Assembly: GCF_027925525.1 (NCBI RefSeq)
Contig: NZ_BSDJ01000024.1
Location: forward strand, 47,421 to 111,420
Direction of reading: 5' to 3'
Length of the DNA stretch: 64,000 bases
Source: Paenibacillus tyrphae
GTDB taxonomy: Bacteria > Bacillota > Bacilli > Paenibacillales > NBRC-103111
A program made the position numbers and the translations under genes. Below are positions 7,546 through 15,415 of the stretch, in pieces. Numbering within the stretch: the first letter of the stretch is position 1; each line of letters begins with the position of its first letter. The notes under the pieces are model-generated. The model ran no database searches. It was not told the DNA's origin and saw nothing but the letters and a program-made list of their open reading frames with translations.

Positions 7546-7890
7546 CTATGCTAGAATAACGAATTTCTTATCTGACTGCCATCTTGCCTCATAATCATGA
7601 TAGTCTAATCCCTCTTTGGCAAGCGAAATTATGTAATCTGGATATTCTGATAACAAAGCAGCTATTTCCTCCACTTCGTTATCTCTTGCAAGTAAATAGA
7701 AAATATTTTCCTTTACTTCAGGAGTAAGTTCAATAAATTTGTAGCTGCTCAATAGTTTACCAATTAATGCAAATACTCTAAACCAATGAGGATATCCTAT
7801 CTCCCACTCATTTTCATCATACTCAAACGATTTAGACCAATTTAAGAAGTTAGATACTTCGATTTTTAATTCTTCAAAAATAGTGCTCAT
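7546..7890 (-). CDS. Uncharacterised small acidic protein
   Basis: This 114-residue protein is rich in Glu/Asp and aromatic residues and has no signal peptide or membrane segment. I do not recognise the family. Size, acidity and soluble helical character resemble immunity proteins of polymorphic toxin systems, and several such genes lie nearby, but no toxin gene is adjacent. Its base composition is more AT-rich than the core genes of the window, consistent with acquisition by transfer. Confidence 0.6.
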   Translation of the reverse strand: MSTIFEELKIEVSNFLNWSKSFEYDENEWEIGYPHWFRVFALIGKLLSSYKFIELTPEVKENIFYLLARDNEVEEIAALLSEYPDYIISLAKEGLDYHDYEARWQSDKKFVILA

Positions 7891-7988
7891 CGATTATATT
7901 TCCTTAACTAATTTTATTCAAAAACTTGTTTACCTATTAGTCCTATCTTGAAACACTGTCTGCTTGATACGACTTTCACGAGCTGCCA

Positions 7989-8431
7989 TTAAACTAAAAA
8001 ATGAATGACCTTGTCCGCTACTTCCCTGGTTATCCCGGTCTCAAAACTTGTTTCCACCAGGTGATCGTCTAGCTCCCCCATCTCTTCTTCATCGTCAATA
8101 ATCACAAACCTGTCGACTTCCAAACCAATATTCAAAATTTGGTTTAAATACTCTTTAATTTCTTTGCCCCGTATTGCCCCTTCGATAATTGGCGTCATGC
8201 CAACCACATTCTTTATTCCGTTGATTTCAAAAATAGATTGTAATTGTTTTAAAGTCCTACCTTCTCTCCAGGACGAGCTGACTACAATCTTAGCTTCAGT
8301 TTTTTCAAGTATCTCTTGTAAACTCCTGACGCATGCCGGATCAAACTCATGTCCAAAATATTTCTTGCTCTGCACCATATGTCTTGAAGTAACCAGTACA
8401 CCCCATCAATATCCAAAAAAATTATTTTCAT
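7989..8431 (-). pseudogene. HAD-superfamily domain protein, frameshifted near the N terminus
   Basis: The main frame (7989-8378) contains the SSSWR motif and a C-terminal IDDEEEM acidic motif found in the HAD domain of Swiss-Army-Knife RNA-repair-type proteins. The catalytic N-terminal DxD segment (KIIFLDIDGV) is present just upstream with an ATG at 8431 but in another frame. Restoring one base near 8396-8400 gives a continuous product reading DIDGV, then LVTSRHMVQSKK. Thus the gene carries a one-base loss, or the sequence has an error there. Without the repair, the shorter protein lacks its nucleophile aspartate. Confidence 0.7.
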
Positions 8432-8596
8432 TGTTTACCTCGAATTTCTACCGGATGTTTAAGGTTCGCCGCTGCCTTTCCAAAATCTTCTTCTCCCATT
8501 CTAGCACATTTTTTTTCGATGAAAGTCCTTATTTTTCTAGGACAGACTTCTGGAGTATAATAACAACGAACATGAAAAACGGGAGGAAAAAATCCG

Positions 8597-9082
8597 ATGA
8601 CGGAATCAGCGCAAGAGTCCTTGTCGATCGAAGAAATCGAATCGAAATTGGGAATCGTATTCCCCGCTAGCTATAAACAAATGCTTCAGGACCTCGAAAA
8701 CAGCGATAACGGCTGGCTGAAAGAGTACCGGTTGGAGGACTTTAACGGGTACACGGAGTGGTCGATTCGCTTCATCCGGCCGTGCTTGTCCTACATGGAT
8801 AGTATCGAGATGGTGAACGAATTGGTCCCGGAACCTTATACAATCATTCCTTTCGCTTGGAGCGTAAGCAGCGGCAACTGGCTCGTGTTCGACTACCGAA
8901 AGGCGGATACGGAGCCCCCGATTATGTATATTGATCATGAAATCGCGGTAGTTAAAGAGGATGCAGAAGAATGCGCAAGGGAAGTCAATAAAACGGTAGA
9001 AGAAGTGTTAGAAGAAAATTTGACCGCTTTATGCGGCTCATTTGAAATCTTGCGCGGCGCCTTGCAGCTGCAGGAAGATTAG
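8597..9082 (+). CDS. SMI1/KNR4 (SUKH) family protein
   Basis: The 161-residue protein shows the SUKH pattern: IEEIESKLGIVFPASYKQML at the N terminus, then SWSVSSGNWL-like strands (FAWSVSSGNWLVFDYR) and an acidic C terminus. SUKH proteins are commonly immunity proteins that neutralise nuclease or other toxins of contact-dependent systems. GGGAGG precedes ATG 8597. It is transcribed alone, opposite to its neighbours, and no cognate toxin is adjacent. It therefore looks like an orphan immunity gene, which is inference from family knowledge. Confidence 0.82.
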   Translation: MTESAQESLSIEEIESKLGIVFPASYKQMLQDLENSDNGWLKEYRLEDFNGYTEWSIRFIRPCLSYMDSIEMVNELVPEPYTIIPFAWSVSSGNWLVFDYRKADTEPPIMYIDHEIAVVKEDAEECAREVNKTVEEVLEENLTALCGSFEILRGALQLQED

Positions 9083-9109
9083 TCGCCAGCTTGGCCAATA
9101 AATAGCAAA

Positions 9110-9136
9110 GGCCCAATTTCATCAAAAAATTGGGCC
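9110..9136. terminator. Bidirectional-type hairpin between convergent genes
   Basis: GGCCCAATTT (9110-9119) pairs with AAATTGGGCC (9127-9136), lying between the convergent SUKH gene and the 9146 gene. T-runs are short on both sides. Confidence 0.6.
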
Positions 9137-9145
9137 CGCGTGCAT

Positions 9146-9706
9146 TCAGGCAAGCTCTTCCTGCACAATTTCGATTTTTTCTCCCTTGTTATTTACGATA
9201 TTTATCCCCAGCGCATCATATCCGTTGCGCTTCGCCTCGTCAAAATCGACTCGTTCGCCGTTAATCAATTCAAGCAGCCCGTCTTCGTCCACATCATCCG
9301 CAAATTCTTCGTCCCAATCGACATTATAGAAAGCCGTGATGTAAACCTCAAAGGTATCCTCACCATCCTTGCCCAGATAGGGCAATAAGGGCGTCCGGTT
9401 GTTTTGCTGCTCGGCCGTATAGGTATCGCATAACATGGCGTTATAACCGTGTTTGCAACCGTCGAACAAAAGGTAACGTTCACCGTCAACCGGATCCTCG
9501 GCAACAATCAGTTGAGGAGCGAAATCGGTCACTGCAATCAGGTCATCCATCAGCTCTCCGTAATAATAAATACGAAACTGGGTCCGGCCTTCTTTTGTCT
9601 GCAATTTACCTGTCCATTCTTGCTCCATCCATGTTTCCGGGTTTTCTGCTATGGTAATTCCTTCAAGATAAGCTGGTCCAGAGCGATGCGATTTTTGGTT
9701 AGACAT
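9146..9706 (-). CDS. Uncharacterised soluble protein (186 residues)
   Basis: An acidic protein without signal peptide or membrane segment. It has a recognisable mixed alpha/beta character (RIYYYGELMDDLIAVTDFAP, then LLFDGCKHGYNAMLC) and an acidic DEEFADDVDEDG stretch. I do not recognise the family. It sits among SUKH and other immunity-like genes and may have a similar role. The next gene (9746) has the same length but no obvious sequence similarity. Minus-strand gene 40 bases downstream of it. Confidence 0.65.
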   Translation of the reverse strand: MSNQKSHRSGPAYLEGITIAENPETWMEQEWTGKLQTKEGRTQFRIYYYGELMDDLIAVTDFAPQLIVAEDPVDGERYLLFDGCKHGYNAMLCDTYTAEQQNNRTPLLPYLGKDGEDTFEVYITAFYNVDWDEEFADDVDEDGLLELINGERVDFDEAKRNGYDALGINIVNNKGEKIEIVQEELA

Positions 9707-9745
9707 ATGCTGCTTTCCTTTCTAGGATCAATTTTATTACCAACC

Positions 9746-10306
9746 TTACCTATTCCTCTCGCGCATGGCCAATTTCATCGCTTTCCAATAAAAATCATGA
9801 AAGGCCTCTTCCGTGAACTTAACCTTTTCCCCATACGGAAATTGTCCGCTTATGGCCGTCAAGACGTCATATAAACCCAGGTGCGCCCAATCCCACATAA
9901 TCGAATTGTAGGCCATCATAGGGATGTACAAAATTTGTCTCGTTTCACTGACAAAGTTTCGATCCAGCCCTTCAGTTTCTAAGAGCCGATACACTCTTTC
10001 TTTATCCTCGTCTGAAAACTCCGTATCCAGAAACTCCTCGCAGATGAAGCTCCAAGTATCCACCCTCGAAACGATAGGGATCTTATTGCTTTTCGCAAAC
10101 AATTCCAGGCTTTCTTTATGTACGGCCGAGACAAAAAGGACTTCGCCGCTTTTCAATCTGACTTCGGGAGGACATCGGGTGATCAAAATTTCAGAAATAT
10201 CTTCAGATGCGACGCTGCCATTAGGAAACATGCTTGACGCTTGAAATGGGTACTTTTGAAATTGTATCTGATTTTCAAAAAATTGAATATCCTGCATGGG
10301 ACTCAT
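9746..10306 (-). CDS. Uncharacterised soluble protein (186 residues)
   Basis: No signal peptide or membrane segment. The N-terminal half is beta-rich (EILITRCPPEVRLKSGEVLFVSA); the C-terminal half is aromatic and helical (MAYNSIMWDWAHLGLYDVL). I do not recognise the family. It is probably co-transcribed with the 9146 gene and may belong to the same orphan immunity-like group, which is only suggested by context. Confidence 0.65.
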   Translation of the reverse strand: MSPMQDIQFFENQIQFQKYPFQASSMFPNGSVASEDISEILITRCPPEVRLKSGEVLFVSAVHKESLELFAKSNKIPIVSRVDTWSFICEEFLDTEFSDEDKERVYRLLETEGLDRNFVSETRQILYIPMMAYNSIMWDWAHLGLYDVLTAISGQFPYGEKVKFTEEAFHDFYWKAMKLAMRERNR

Positions 10307-10357
10307 CCTCGGCGTAAGTATTGTGCTTCCCTATTCTGTTTACGAATGACCCAATCT

Positions 10358-10888
10358 TCACCAGTTCATTCGTTGTGCTAAAGATTGAATATGGGAAGTA
10401 TGATGCTTGTTATGCCAAATGAATCTTTGAATCGCGACATCCACGGTGATCCAGCCAAGGACTTCGGTATTGAACCTTCTATCATAATCGGCTGGTTTCA
10501 AACCGTGAATTGTATTGATTAGTCGATGATGAAGCGCCTCTAAAAGCATCAGGGAGATTTCTATCGGAGTATCCTTATAATCGCTAAGCTCAGCCCACAA
10601 ATTGGGGCGATATGAACTGGCCATAGGCTCTTCTTCGGTTAAAGCCCGCTTTAATCTTAGGTAGGCGTTGACATCGTTATCGGCCATGTGATGAACGACC
10701 TGCTGCACCGTCCAACCACCGGAACGGTATGGAGTTTGAAGTTGATCCTCATTGAAGTCTCCCACAATCTTCCGCAGAGAAGGAACAATATCTGCAATTT
10801 CTTTCATATAACTCTTACGTTCCTCCTCTGACATAGTCGTCACTGGGTTAAACTGGCCGATTGGATACCGCAAAATGTCTTCATTCAT
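10358..10888 (-). CDS. yfiT: DinB-fold metal-binding protein, YfiT/BstA-type putative bacillithiol transferase
   Basis: The 176 residues match the YfiT family from start (ILRYPIGQF) to end (FIWHNKHHTSHIQSL). The metal-site histidines of the DinB four-helix bundle are visible: His67 in VVHHMADND, and His159 and His163 in WHNKHHTSH. B. subtilis YfiT binds a divalent metal, and relatives (BstA) transfer bacillithiol to xenobiotics in the cytosol. AGGAGG precedes the ATG at 10888. It is monocistronic or loosely joined to the 9746 gene. Confidence 0.88.
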   Translation of the reverse strand: MNEDILRYPIGQFNPVTTMSEEERKSYMKEIADIVPSLRKIVGDFNEDQLQTPYRSGGWTVQQVVHHMADNDVNAYLRLKRALTEEEPMASSYRPNLWAELSDYKDTPIEISLMLLEALHHRLINTIHGLKPADYDRRFNTEVLGWITVDVAIQRFIWHNKHHTSHIQSLAQRMNW

Positions 10889-10974
10889 CTTCTGATTAAC
10901 CTCCTTAGAAAATTTATAACAAGTACGCTTTCAAGTTAGCATTCAAAATTAGTATTGTTAGTCTTGTTGTACTG

Positions 10975-11343
10975 TTACAATAGTTCCTTATAAACTTCTT
11001 CATTTTTTTCTAGTCTCCATTTTAATAGTGGTTGTACTTGTTCAAAAATATAGGGTCTAATTCTGTAAGGTATCGCATGACGAACAATTTCATCTTCAAC
11101 AAGGTGTTCATAAAACCCTACACATATTGCATTCCAAATATAGTAACTTCGTTTTTCTTGATTAAAACACCACTCCGCATAGTTATAAATTTTGTCAAGA
11201 TATTCAATGTCATTATCTTTGTGTGATTGAACAACTTTTCTCCTCAGTTCAAAAATTAAAGAATATATACTCGCGTCTCTATAGAGGAAGGTAAATCTAA
11301 TATCATAAAATAACTCTAATGCTTTACTTCTCCAAGTGCTCAA
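10975..11343 (-). CDS. Uncharacterised protein, DUF7674-like
   Basis: The 122-residue protein has the pattern SIYSLIFELRRKVVQSHKDND, then YAEWCFNQEKRSYYIWNAICVGFYEHLVED. This resembles a family of small helical proteins common in Gram-positive accessory regions (I think DUF7674, from memory). Members often occur near SUKH-like genes and may be immunity proteins. No active-site residues are evident. AT-rich relative to the core genes. Confidence 0.62.
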   Translation of the reverse strand: MSTWRSKALELFYDIRFTFLYRDASIYSLIFELRRKVVQSHKDNDIEYLDKIYNYAEWCFNQEKRSYYIWNAICVGFYEHLVEDEIVRHAIPYRIRPYIFEQVQPLLKWRLEKNEEVYKELL

Positions 11344-11433
11344 TGTTTATCATCCTTAAAAGAAGTATACTTTAGTAACTTTGCTTGCCTTTCAAACTTT
11401 CAATGACTCAAAATTCCAACTCCCAAAATATCT

Positions 11434-11755
11434 TTATGAAATACTCTCTACTTCACTTTCTTCAAACCAACCCTCTTCTAGAACATGTTTCTTAACCTTT
11501 TCCGGCTCTTCCGAATAAGCTACAATAGCCAAACTCTTTTCAGCATGACTACATGTAACATAAAACAGCCTTCTTGTTCGATCAATGGTTGTATCCTTAA
11601 CCGCATTTTCGTTTTCAACATCTGCTTTTGTTTTATCCTTTGCCCCAAACAGCTTTTCATAGCTGAAAAAAGATCCACTTGCGGAACGATAGAAACAGAG
11701 AACAGCGGATCGTAATCCAACCGACGGCCAATTTCTTCACAGGCAGCATTCGTGT
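11434..11755 (-). pseudogene. UvrD-type DNA helicase, frameshifted C-terminal remnant
   Basis: Read on the minus strand, the end of this region encodes RTRRLFYVTCSHAEKSLAIVAYSE and so on to TAA at 11434. This is the C-terminal motif VI region (normally LFYVAxTRAxxxL) of UvrD/Rep helicases. Upstream, a segment reading RRLDYDPLFSVSIVP is in a different frame; switching frames near 11660 restores continuity (EKLFGAKDKTKAD). Everything before about 11755 is lost. No start codon or helicase motifs I-V remain. It may be a relic of a defence locus with a helicase subunit, which cannot be proven here. The flanking 11756-11905 holds nothing I can assign. Confidence 0.7.
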
Positions 11756-11905
11756 ATGTAATTAAAATTAATGATTAGTAGTAGGGTGAGCAAAGGCGTA
11801 TCCATTGCAAGCTTAGGTGGATTTGTTCTAGCGGTCGATAGATAACTCCTATTGTGTATCTCCATACTCTACTCAATTTTTATTTTCGTGCAGAAATCAT
11901 TCATA

Positions 11906-12253
11906 TTAATTCCTCTCTGCCAAATCCATTGCGACGGCTAACTGAATCTGCCCGATCCTACTAAGACCGCGCTTATAATCTTTTACAGGCTTCGATTCAA
12001 TAATCGGTTCTGTTTCAAGGTTATAGCGGTCCAATTCAATATAGGCAATAAAATCGTTATTCATCAGAATGGTATAAACATCTTCGCCCTGATCGGGCGT
12101 AATTGCAATAATAATAGCGGTTTTCATATCAGGAAAAGCCTGCTGTATGATTCCTAGCAATCGCTTCATAGAATGATCATCAAATAAAGACCTGTTCAAT
12201 TCAATCAAGTGTTCCCTGTAATAGTGTTCCGTCATGCTTCCGATAAGCTTCAT
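11906..12253 (-). CDS. Uncharacterised small protein (115 residues)
   Basis: A soluble protein with alternating strands and helices (MKTAIIIAITPDQGEDVYTIL, DFIAYIELDRYNLET). No signal peptide, membrane segment or motif was recognised. It lies downstream of efp, beyond the efp terminator, at the right border of the accessory region. It is a candidate immunity-like or lineage-specific gene; its function is unknown. Confidence 0.6.
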   Translation of the reverse strand: MKLIGSMTEHYYREHLIELNRSLFDDHSMKRLLGIIQQAFPDMKTAIIIAITPDQGEDVYTILMNNDFIAYIELDRYNLETEPIIESKPVKDYKRGLSRIGQIQLAVAMDLAERN

Positions 12254-12328
12254 TGTGCGATCTCCTAAGATCCCAAATTGTTCCTAGTCGCTATTGTACC
12301 ATTTTTTACATGTAATACGGCTAAAACA

Positions 12329-12366
12329 AAAAAATCCTTACCTCTCCGAAGAAAGGTAAGGATTTT
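12329..12366 (-). terminator. Terminator of efp
   Basis: AAATCCTTACCT (12332-12343) pairs with AGGTAAGGATTT (12354-12365), with a T-rich tail on the minus strand, immediately after the efp stop codon. Confidence 0.85.
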
Positions 12367-12378
12367 CCACCGCTCAGA

Positions 12379-12936
12379 TTAAGCGCGGGAGATGTATTGG
12401 CCCTCACGGGTGTCGATCAAGAGCACGTCGCCTTCGTTGATGAAGAGCGGCACTTGAACGTTCAAGCCGGTTTCGACTTTCGCGTTCTTGGTCGCGCCTT
12501 GCGCCGTGTTGCCTTTGATGCCCGGCTCGGTTTCGATGACTTTCAGCTCAACGCTGTTCGGCATGTTGATCCCGAGGATCTCGCCCTGGTAGCTCATGAT
12601 ATTGATGTTCATGTTTTCTTTGAGGAAGTTCAGTTCCCACTTGATTTGCTTTTCTTCCAGGTTGATTTGGTCGAACGATTCGGTATCCATGAACGTATGC
12701 TCTTTGCCGCTGGCATACAGATATTGCATTTGACGGTTTTCGATGTGAGCGCGGCTCACGTTCTCACCGGCGCGGAACGTACGCTCGACGGTGTTGCCGT
12801 TGCGCAGGTTTTTCAGCTTGGAGCGGACGAAGGCAGCGCCTTTACCCGGTTTAACGTGCTGGAAATCGACAACGGTGAACAAATCGCCGTCTACTTCAAT
12901 GGTTAAGCCTGTTTTAAAATCGTTAACTGAAATCAC
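12379..12936 (-). CDS. efp: Translation elongation factor P
   Basis: The 185-residue length and three-domain sequence (KOW-like N domain, two OB domains) are standard for EF-P, which binds between the ribosomal P and E sites to relieve stalling at polyproline. The loop HVKPGKGAAF places the modifiable lysine at Lys32, as in B. subtilis. The C-terminal signature VETGLNVQVPLFINEGD is present. It ends a conserved minus-strand block with aroQ and the M24 peptidase. In Bacillus the spoIIIA operon usually lies beyond efp; here a terminator and accessory genes follow instead. Confidence 0.97.
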   Translation of the reverse strand: MISVNDFKTGLTIEVDGDLFTVVDFQHVKPGKGAAFVRSKLKNLRNGNTVERTFRAGENVSRAHIENRQMQYLYASGKEHTFMDTESFDQINLEEKQIKWELNFLKENMNINIMSYQGEILGINMPNSVELKVIETEPGIKGNTAQGATKNAKVETGLNVQVPLFINEGDVLLIDTREGQYISRA

Positions 12937-13061
12937 TACAAAAACCTCCCTAAAATGTGAGCAGACGACAGTGCCTCAAGCCTTGTAAGAATCAGTCTCC
13001 GGATCATCCGGACCTATCCTTGCCTTCGCCTTGGTTTATGCCGCTACCAAGTTGCCTAAAG

Positions 13062-14135
13062 TTATGGTATCACAATCAAGTCTTTGCTGGATTGTGTTAA
13101 CCTCCGATTGCCTGTTTCCGTGATGACGATATCGTCCTCGATCCGGACGCCGCCGAAGCCTGGCAAATAAATGCCGGGTTCCACGGTAACCACCATGCCT
13201 GGAGCCAGTACAACATCGCCCTGCACCGACAGCCGCGGCGATTCGTGAACTTCCATCCCGAGCCCGTGACCCGTGCCGTGGCCGAAATGATCGCCGTAGC
13301 CGTAACGCTTGATAATATCGCGTGCGACGGCATCCGCTTCCTTGCCGGTCATTCCCGGCTTGATTCGCTCGAGCGCTTCCATTTGCGCTTCGAGAACGAT
13401 CTTGTAGATGTCGCGGTGTTTATCCGTCGGCGTACCGACGATGACCGTGCGGGTAATGTCGGAACAGTAGCTTTTGTAATAGGCTCCGAAATCGAGCGTT
13501 ACAAATTCGCCGGTCCCGATAATTTTGTCGCTGGCTTTGCCGTGCGGCAGCGCAGAGCGTTCGCCGGAAGCGACGATCGTTTCGAACGAAGTCGAAGCGG
13601 CGCCATGCTTGCGCACAAACATTTCGATTTCGAGTGAAATGTCCAGCTCTTTAACCCCGGACTTCAGCAGCCCGAGAACGTGGACAAACGCACGGTCCGC
13701 CAGATCGGCCGCCTGCTGCATGACGGCGATTTCCCCGTCGTCCTTGATCATGCGAAGCGACTCGACCAGCCCTCCGGTCGGCGCGAATTCAATCCCGCCG
13801 AGCGCTTCGGCGTAGCTGCTGTAGGTGCCGTAGCTGAGGTCGGTTTGCTCGAAGCCAAGTTTGGCTATGCCCCATTTGCGAAGCAGGTCGTTAATCGATT
13901 CCACGACCTTGGGCCGATGCTCGACGATCTCGTAACCTGCCGCTTGCTCCGATGCCTGTGTGACATAACGAAAGTCGGTCAGCAATACGGCCCGATCGGC
14001 CGTAATGAGCACGTAGCCCGCCGATCCGGTGAAGCCGGTCATATATTTCCGGTTTGTCGCATTCGTGATGAGCAGCGCCGGCAAGCCTTTTTGTTCCAAA
14101 AGACTGCGCAGCCGCCCGATTCGCTGTTGCTGCAT
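13062..14135 (-). CDS. M24-family aminopeptidase P / Xaa-Pro dipeptidase (YqhT-like)
   Basis: The 357-residue protein has a creatinase N-terminal domain (about 1-125) and a pita-bread catalytic domain. Metal ligands are visible: two Asp in TLDFGAYYKSYCSDITRT, His in GHGTGHGLGMEVHE, and two Glu in VTVEPGIYL and VRIEDDIVI. It removes residues next to proline in cytosolic peptides. The start lies 3 bases after the stop of aroQ and the gene precedes efp, the same order as yqhS-yqhT-efp in B. subtilis, so co-transcription is likely. Confidence 0.94.
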   Translation of the reverse strand: MQQQRIGRLRSLLEQKGLPALLITNATNRKYMTGFTGSAGYVLITADRAVLLTDFRYVTQASEQAAGYEIVEHRPKVVESINDLLRKWGIAKLGFEQTDLSYGTYSSYAEALGGIEFAPTGGLVESLRMIKDDGEIAVMQQAADLADRAFVHVLGLLKSGVKELDISLEIEMFVRKHGAASTSFETIVASGERSALPHGKASDKIIGTGEFVTLDFGAYYKSYCSDITRTVIVGTPTDKHRDIYKIVLEAQMEALERIKPGMTGKEADAVARDIIKRYGYGDHFGHGTGHGLGMEVHESPRLSVQGDVVLAPGMVVTVEPGIYLPGFGGVRIEDDIVITETGNRRLTQSSKDLIVIP

Positions 14136-14138
14136 TTG

Positions 14139-14585
14139 CTATCCCTCCGCGCTATCAATATACTGGACCAGCGCCCGCAAGCCCAGCTCGTAGCTGTTCG
14201 CGCCGAAACCCGCGATTTGGCCCACGGCTACCGGGGCGATTACCGATACGTGGCGGAAAGCTTCCCTTTTATGAATGTTCGAAATATGTACTTCAACCGT
14301 CGGGATGCCTACAGCGCTGATGGCATCGCGGATCGCGTAGCTGTAATGCGTGAACGCTCCCGGATTGAACAAGATTCCGGCTTTCTGCCCATAGGCGGCA
14401 TGAATGCGGTCGATCAGATCACCCTCGTGATTCGACTGATAGCACTCCAATCCGACGTGGAGCTCCTCCGCCAGCTTGGTCAGCCTGTCCGTTATCGCTT
14501 GAAGCGACAGACTTCCATAGACGCCGGGCTCCCGGATGCCAAGCATGTTCAAATTCGGCCCGTTCAACAACAAAATGTGCTTCAT
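14139..14585 (-). CDS. aroQ: Type II 3-dehydroquinate dehydratase
   Basis: The 148-residue protein begins MKHILLLNGPNLNMLGIREP, followed by GVYGS with the catalytic Tyr, LECYQSNHEGDLID, and VEVHISN with the catalytic His. All are hallmarks of the dodecameric type II enzyme of the shikimate pathway, which dehydrates 3-dehydroquinate. An open frame extends to 14621, but ATG 14585 has GGGAGG upstream and fits the family start. It is part of the yqhR-aroQ-yqhT-efp block. Confidence 0.95.
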   Translation of the reverse strand: MKHILLLNGPNLNMLGIREPGVYGSLSLQAITDRLTKLAEELHVGLECYQSNHEGDLIDRIHAAYGQKAGILFNPGAFTHYSYAIRDAISAVGIPTVEVHISNIHKREAFRHVSVIAPVAVGQIAGFGANSYELGLRALVQYIDSAEG

Positions 14586-14757
14586 CCGTGAAACCTCCCA
14601 ACCTGATAAATCCGCACACACTTAGCCATTTTACCATAACCTTCCCCGGTTTGAGAACTTTTTTTTGCGGGCTCAGGCGGCCAAATAAAGCGGTTTTACC
14701 AATGTTTAGGCGATCCGAATCACGCATACCCGGGGATAGTCTGCACGCCGCGCGGAA

Positions 14758-15267
14758 TCATGTTATCTCCGGTTCGTCCCGGCCGTCGGCAAACGGCTCC
14801 CGCTCCCGCTCGTCCGTAAATTCGAAGCTGATGGAATAACCGATAAACACTCCCCATAGCACAAACAGGCACGCTTGGGTCACCACCGTGTTCAGATCCA
14901 GATAGGCGATCCAATTCATCATCCCGGTGACCGGCCCGATCAGCAGGAACAAGAACGCCCACCAGGCGACGCCGTACCCGACCCCATACCACGGACCGTA
15001 CGCTTTGGCGAATAACATCGTATACAATAAAGCGGCAACGACGGACAGGGCGATAAACGCCAGCCACCCCAGCAAATATCCCCGCCATGTCATCAAGTAA
15101 GAATGCTTGTACAAGGGCTCGAGCAAAAATCCCGGCGATAGCGAAGTAAAATGAAAATAGTTGGCGAGCATTTGAACCCCGCCCCAGATCAATCCGGCAA
15201 AAAAACCGATATATACCGCGAAATTCCACCGATTCGTACGAAACTTCCTATCGCTTCGGCGATTCAT
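14758..15267 (-). CDS. yqhR: YqhR-family membrane protein
   Basis: This 169-residue integral membrane protein has about four transmembrane segments (roughly 15-37, 60-83, 88-112 and 125-150 after the start) and a charged C-terminal tail. Position between yqhQ and aroQ matches YqhR of Bacillus, of unknown function. An upstream ATG at 15330 is possible, but ATG 15267 follows GGAGGG and begins the conserved-looking region. It is divergent from yqhQ. Confidence 0.85.
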   Translation of the reverse strand: MNRRSDRKFRTNRWNFAVYIGFFAGLIWGGVQMLANYFHFTSLSPGFLLEPLYKHSYLMTWRGYLLGWLAFIALSVVAALLYTMLFAKAYGPWYGVGYGVAWWAFLFLLIGPVTGMMNWIAYLDLNTVVTQACLFVLWGVFIGYSISFEFTDEREREPFADGRDEPEIT

Positions 15268-15415
15268 GCCCAAATCCCTCCTCGATTTCGGATATCCACT
15301 AGTATGTGCAAAAGTTCCACCGATAAACAAGTGGCAATATGACTGCGGATTCGCTAAAATACAGATATGGCATCATTCATCGTTATTTATTCATAGTAGA
15401 AGAAGGTGTATTGTA

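Noticed and set aside
11485..11715. Plus-strand open frame of 76 codons over the helicase relic
   Set aside because: Shadow of the minus-strand remnant; no ribosome binding site and no family pattern.
12994..13009. TCCGGAT/ATCCGGA palindrome upstream of efp considered as an operator
   Set aside because: Short and isolated, with no T-run or promoter elements fitted around it; kept only as a note.
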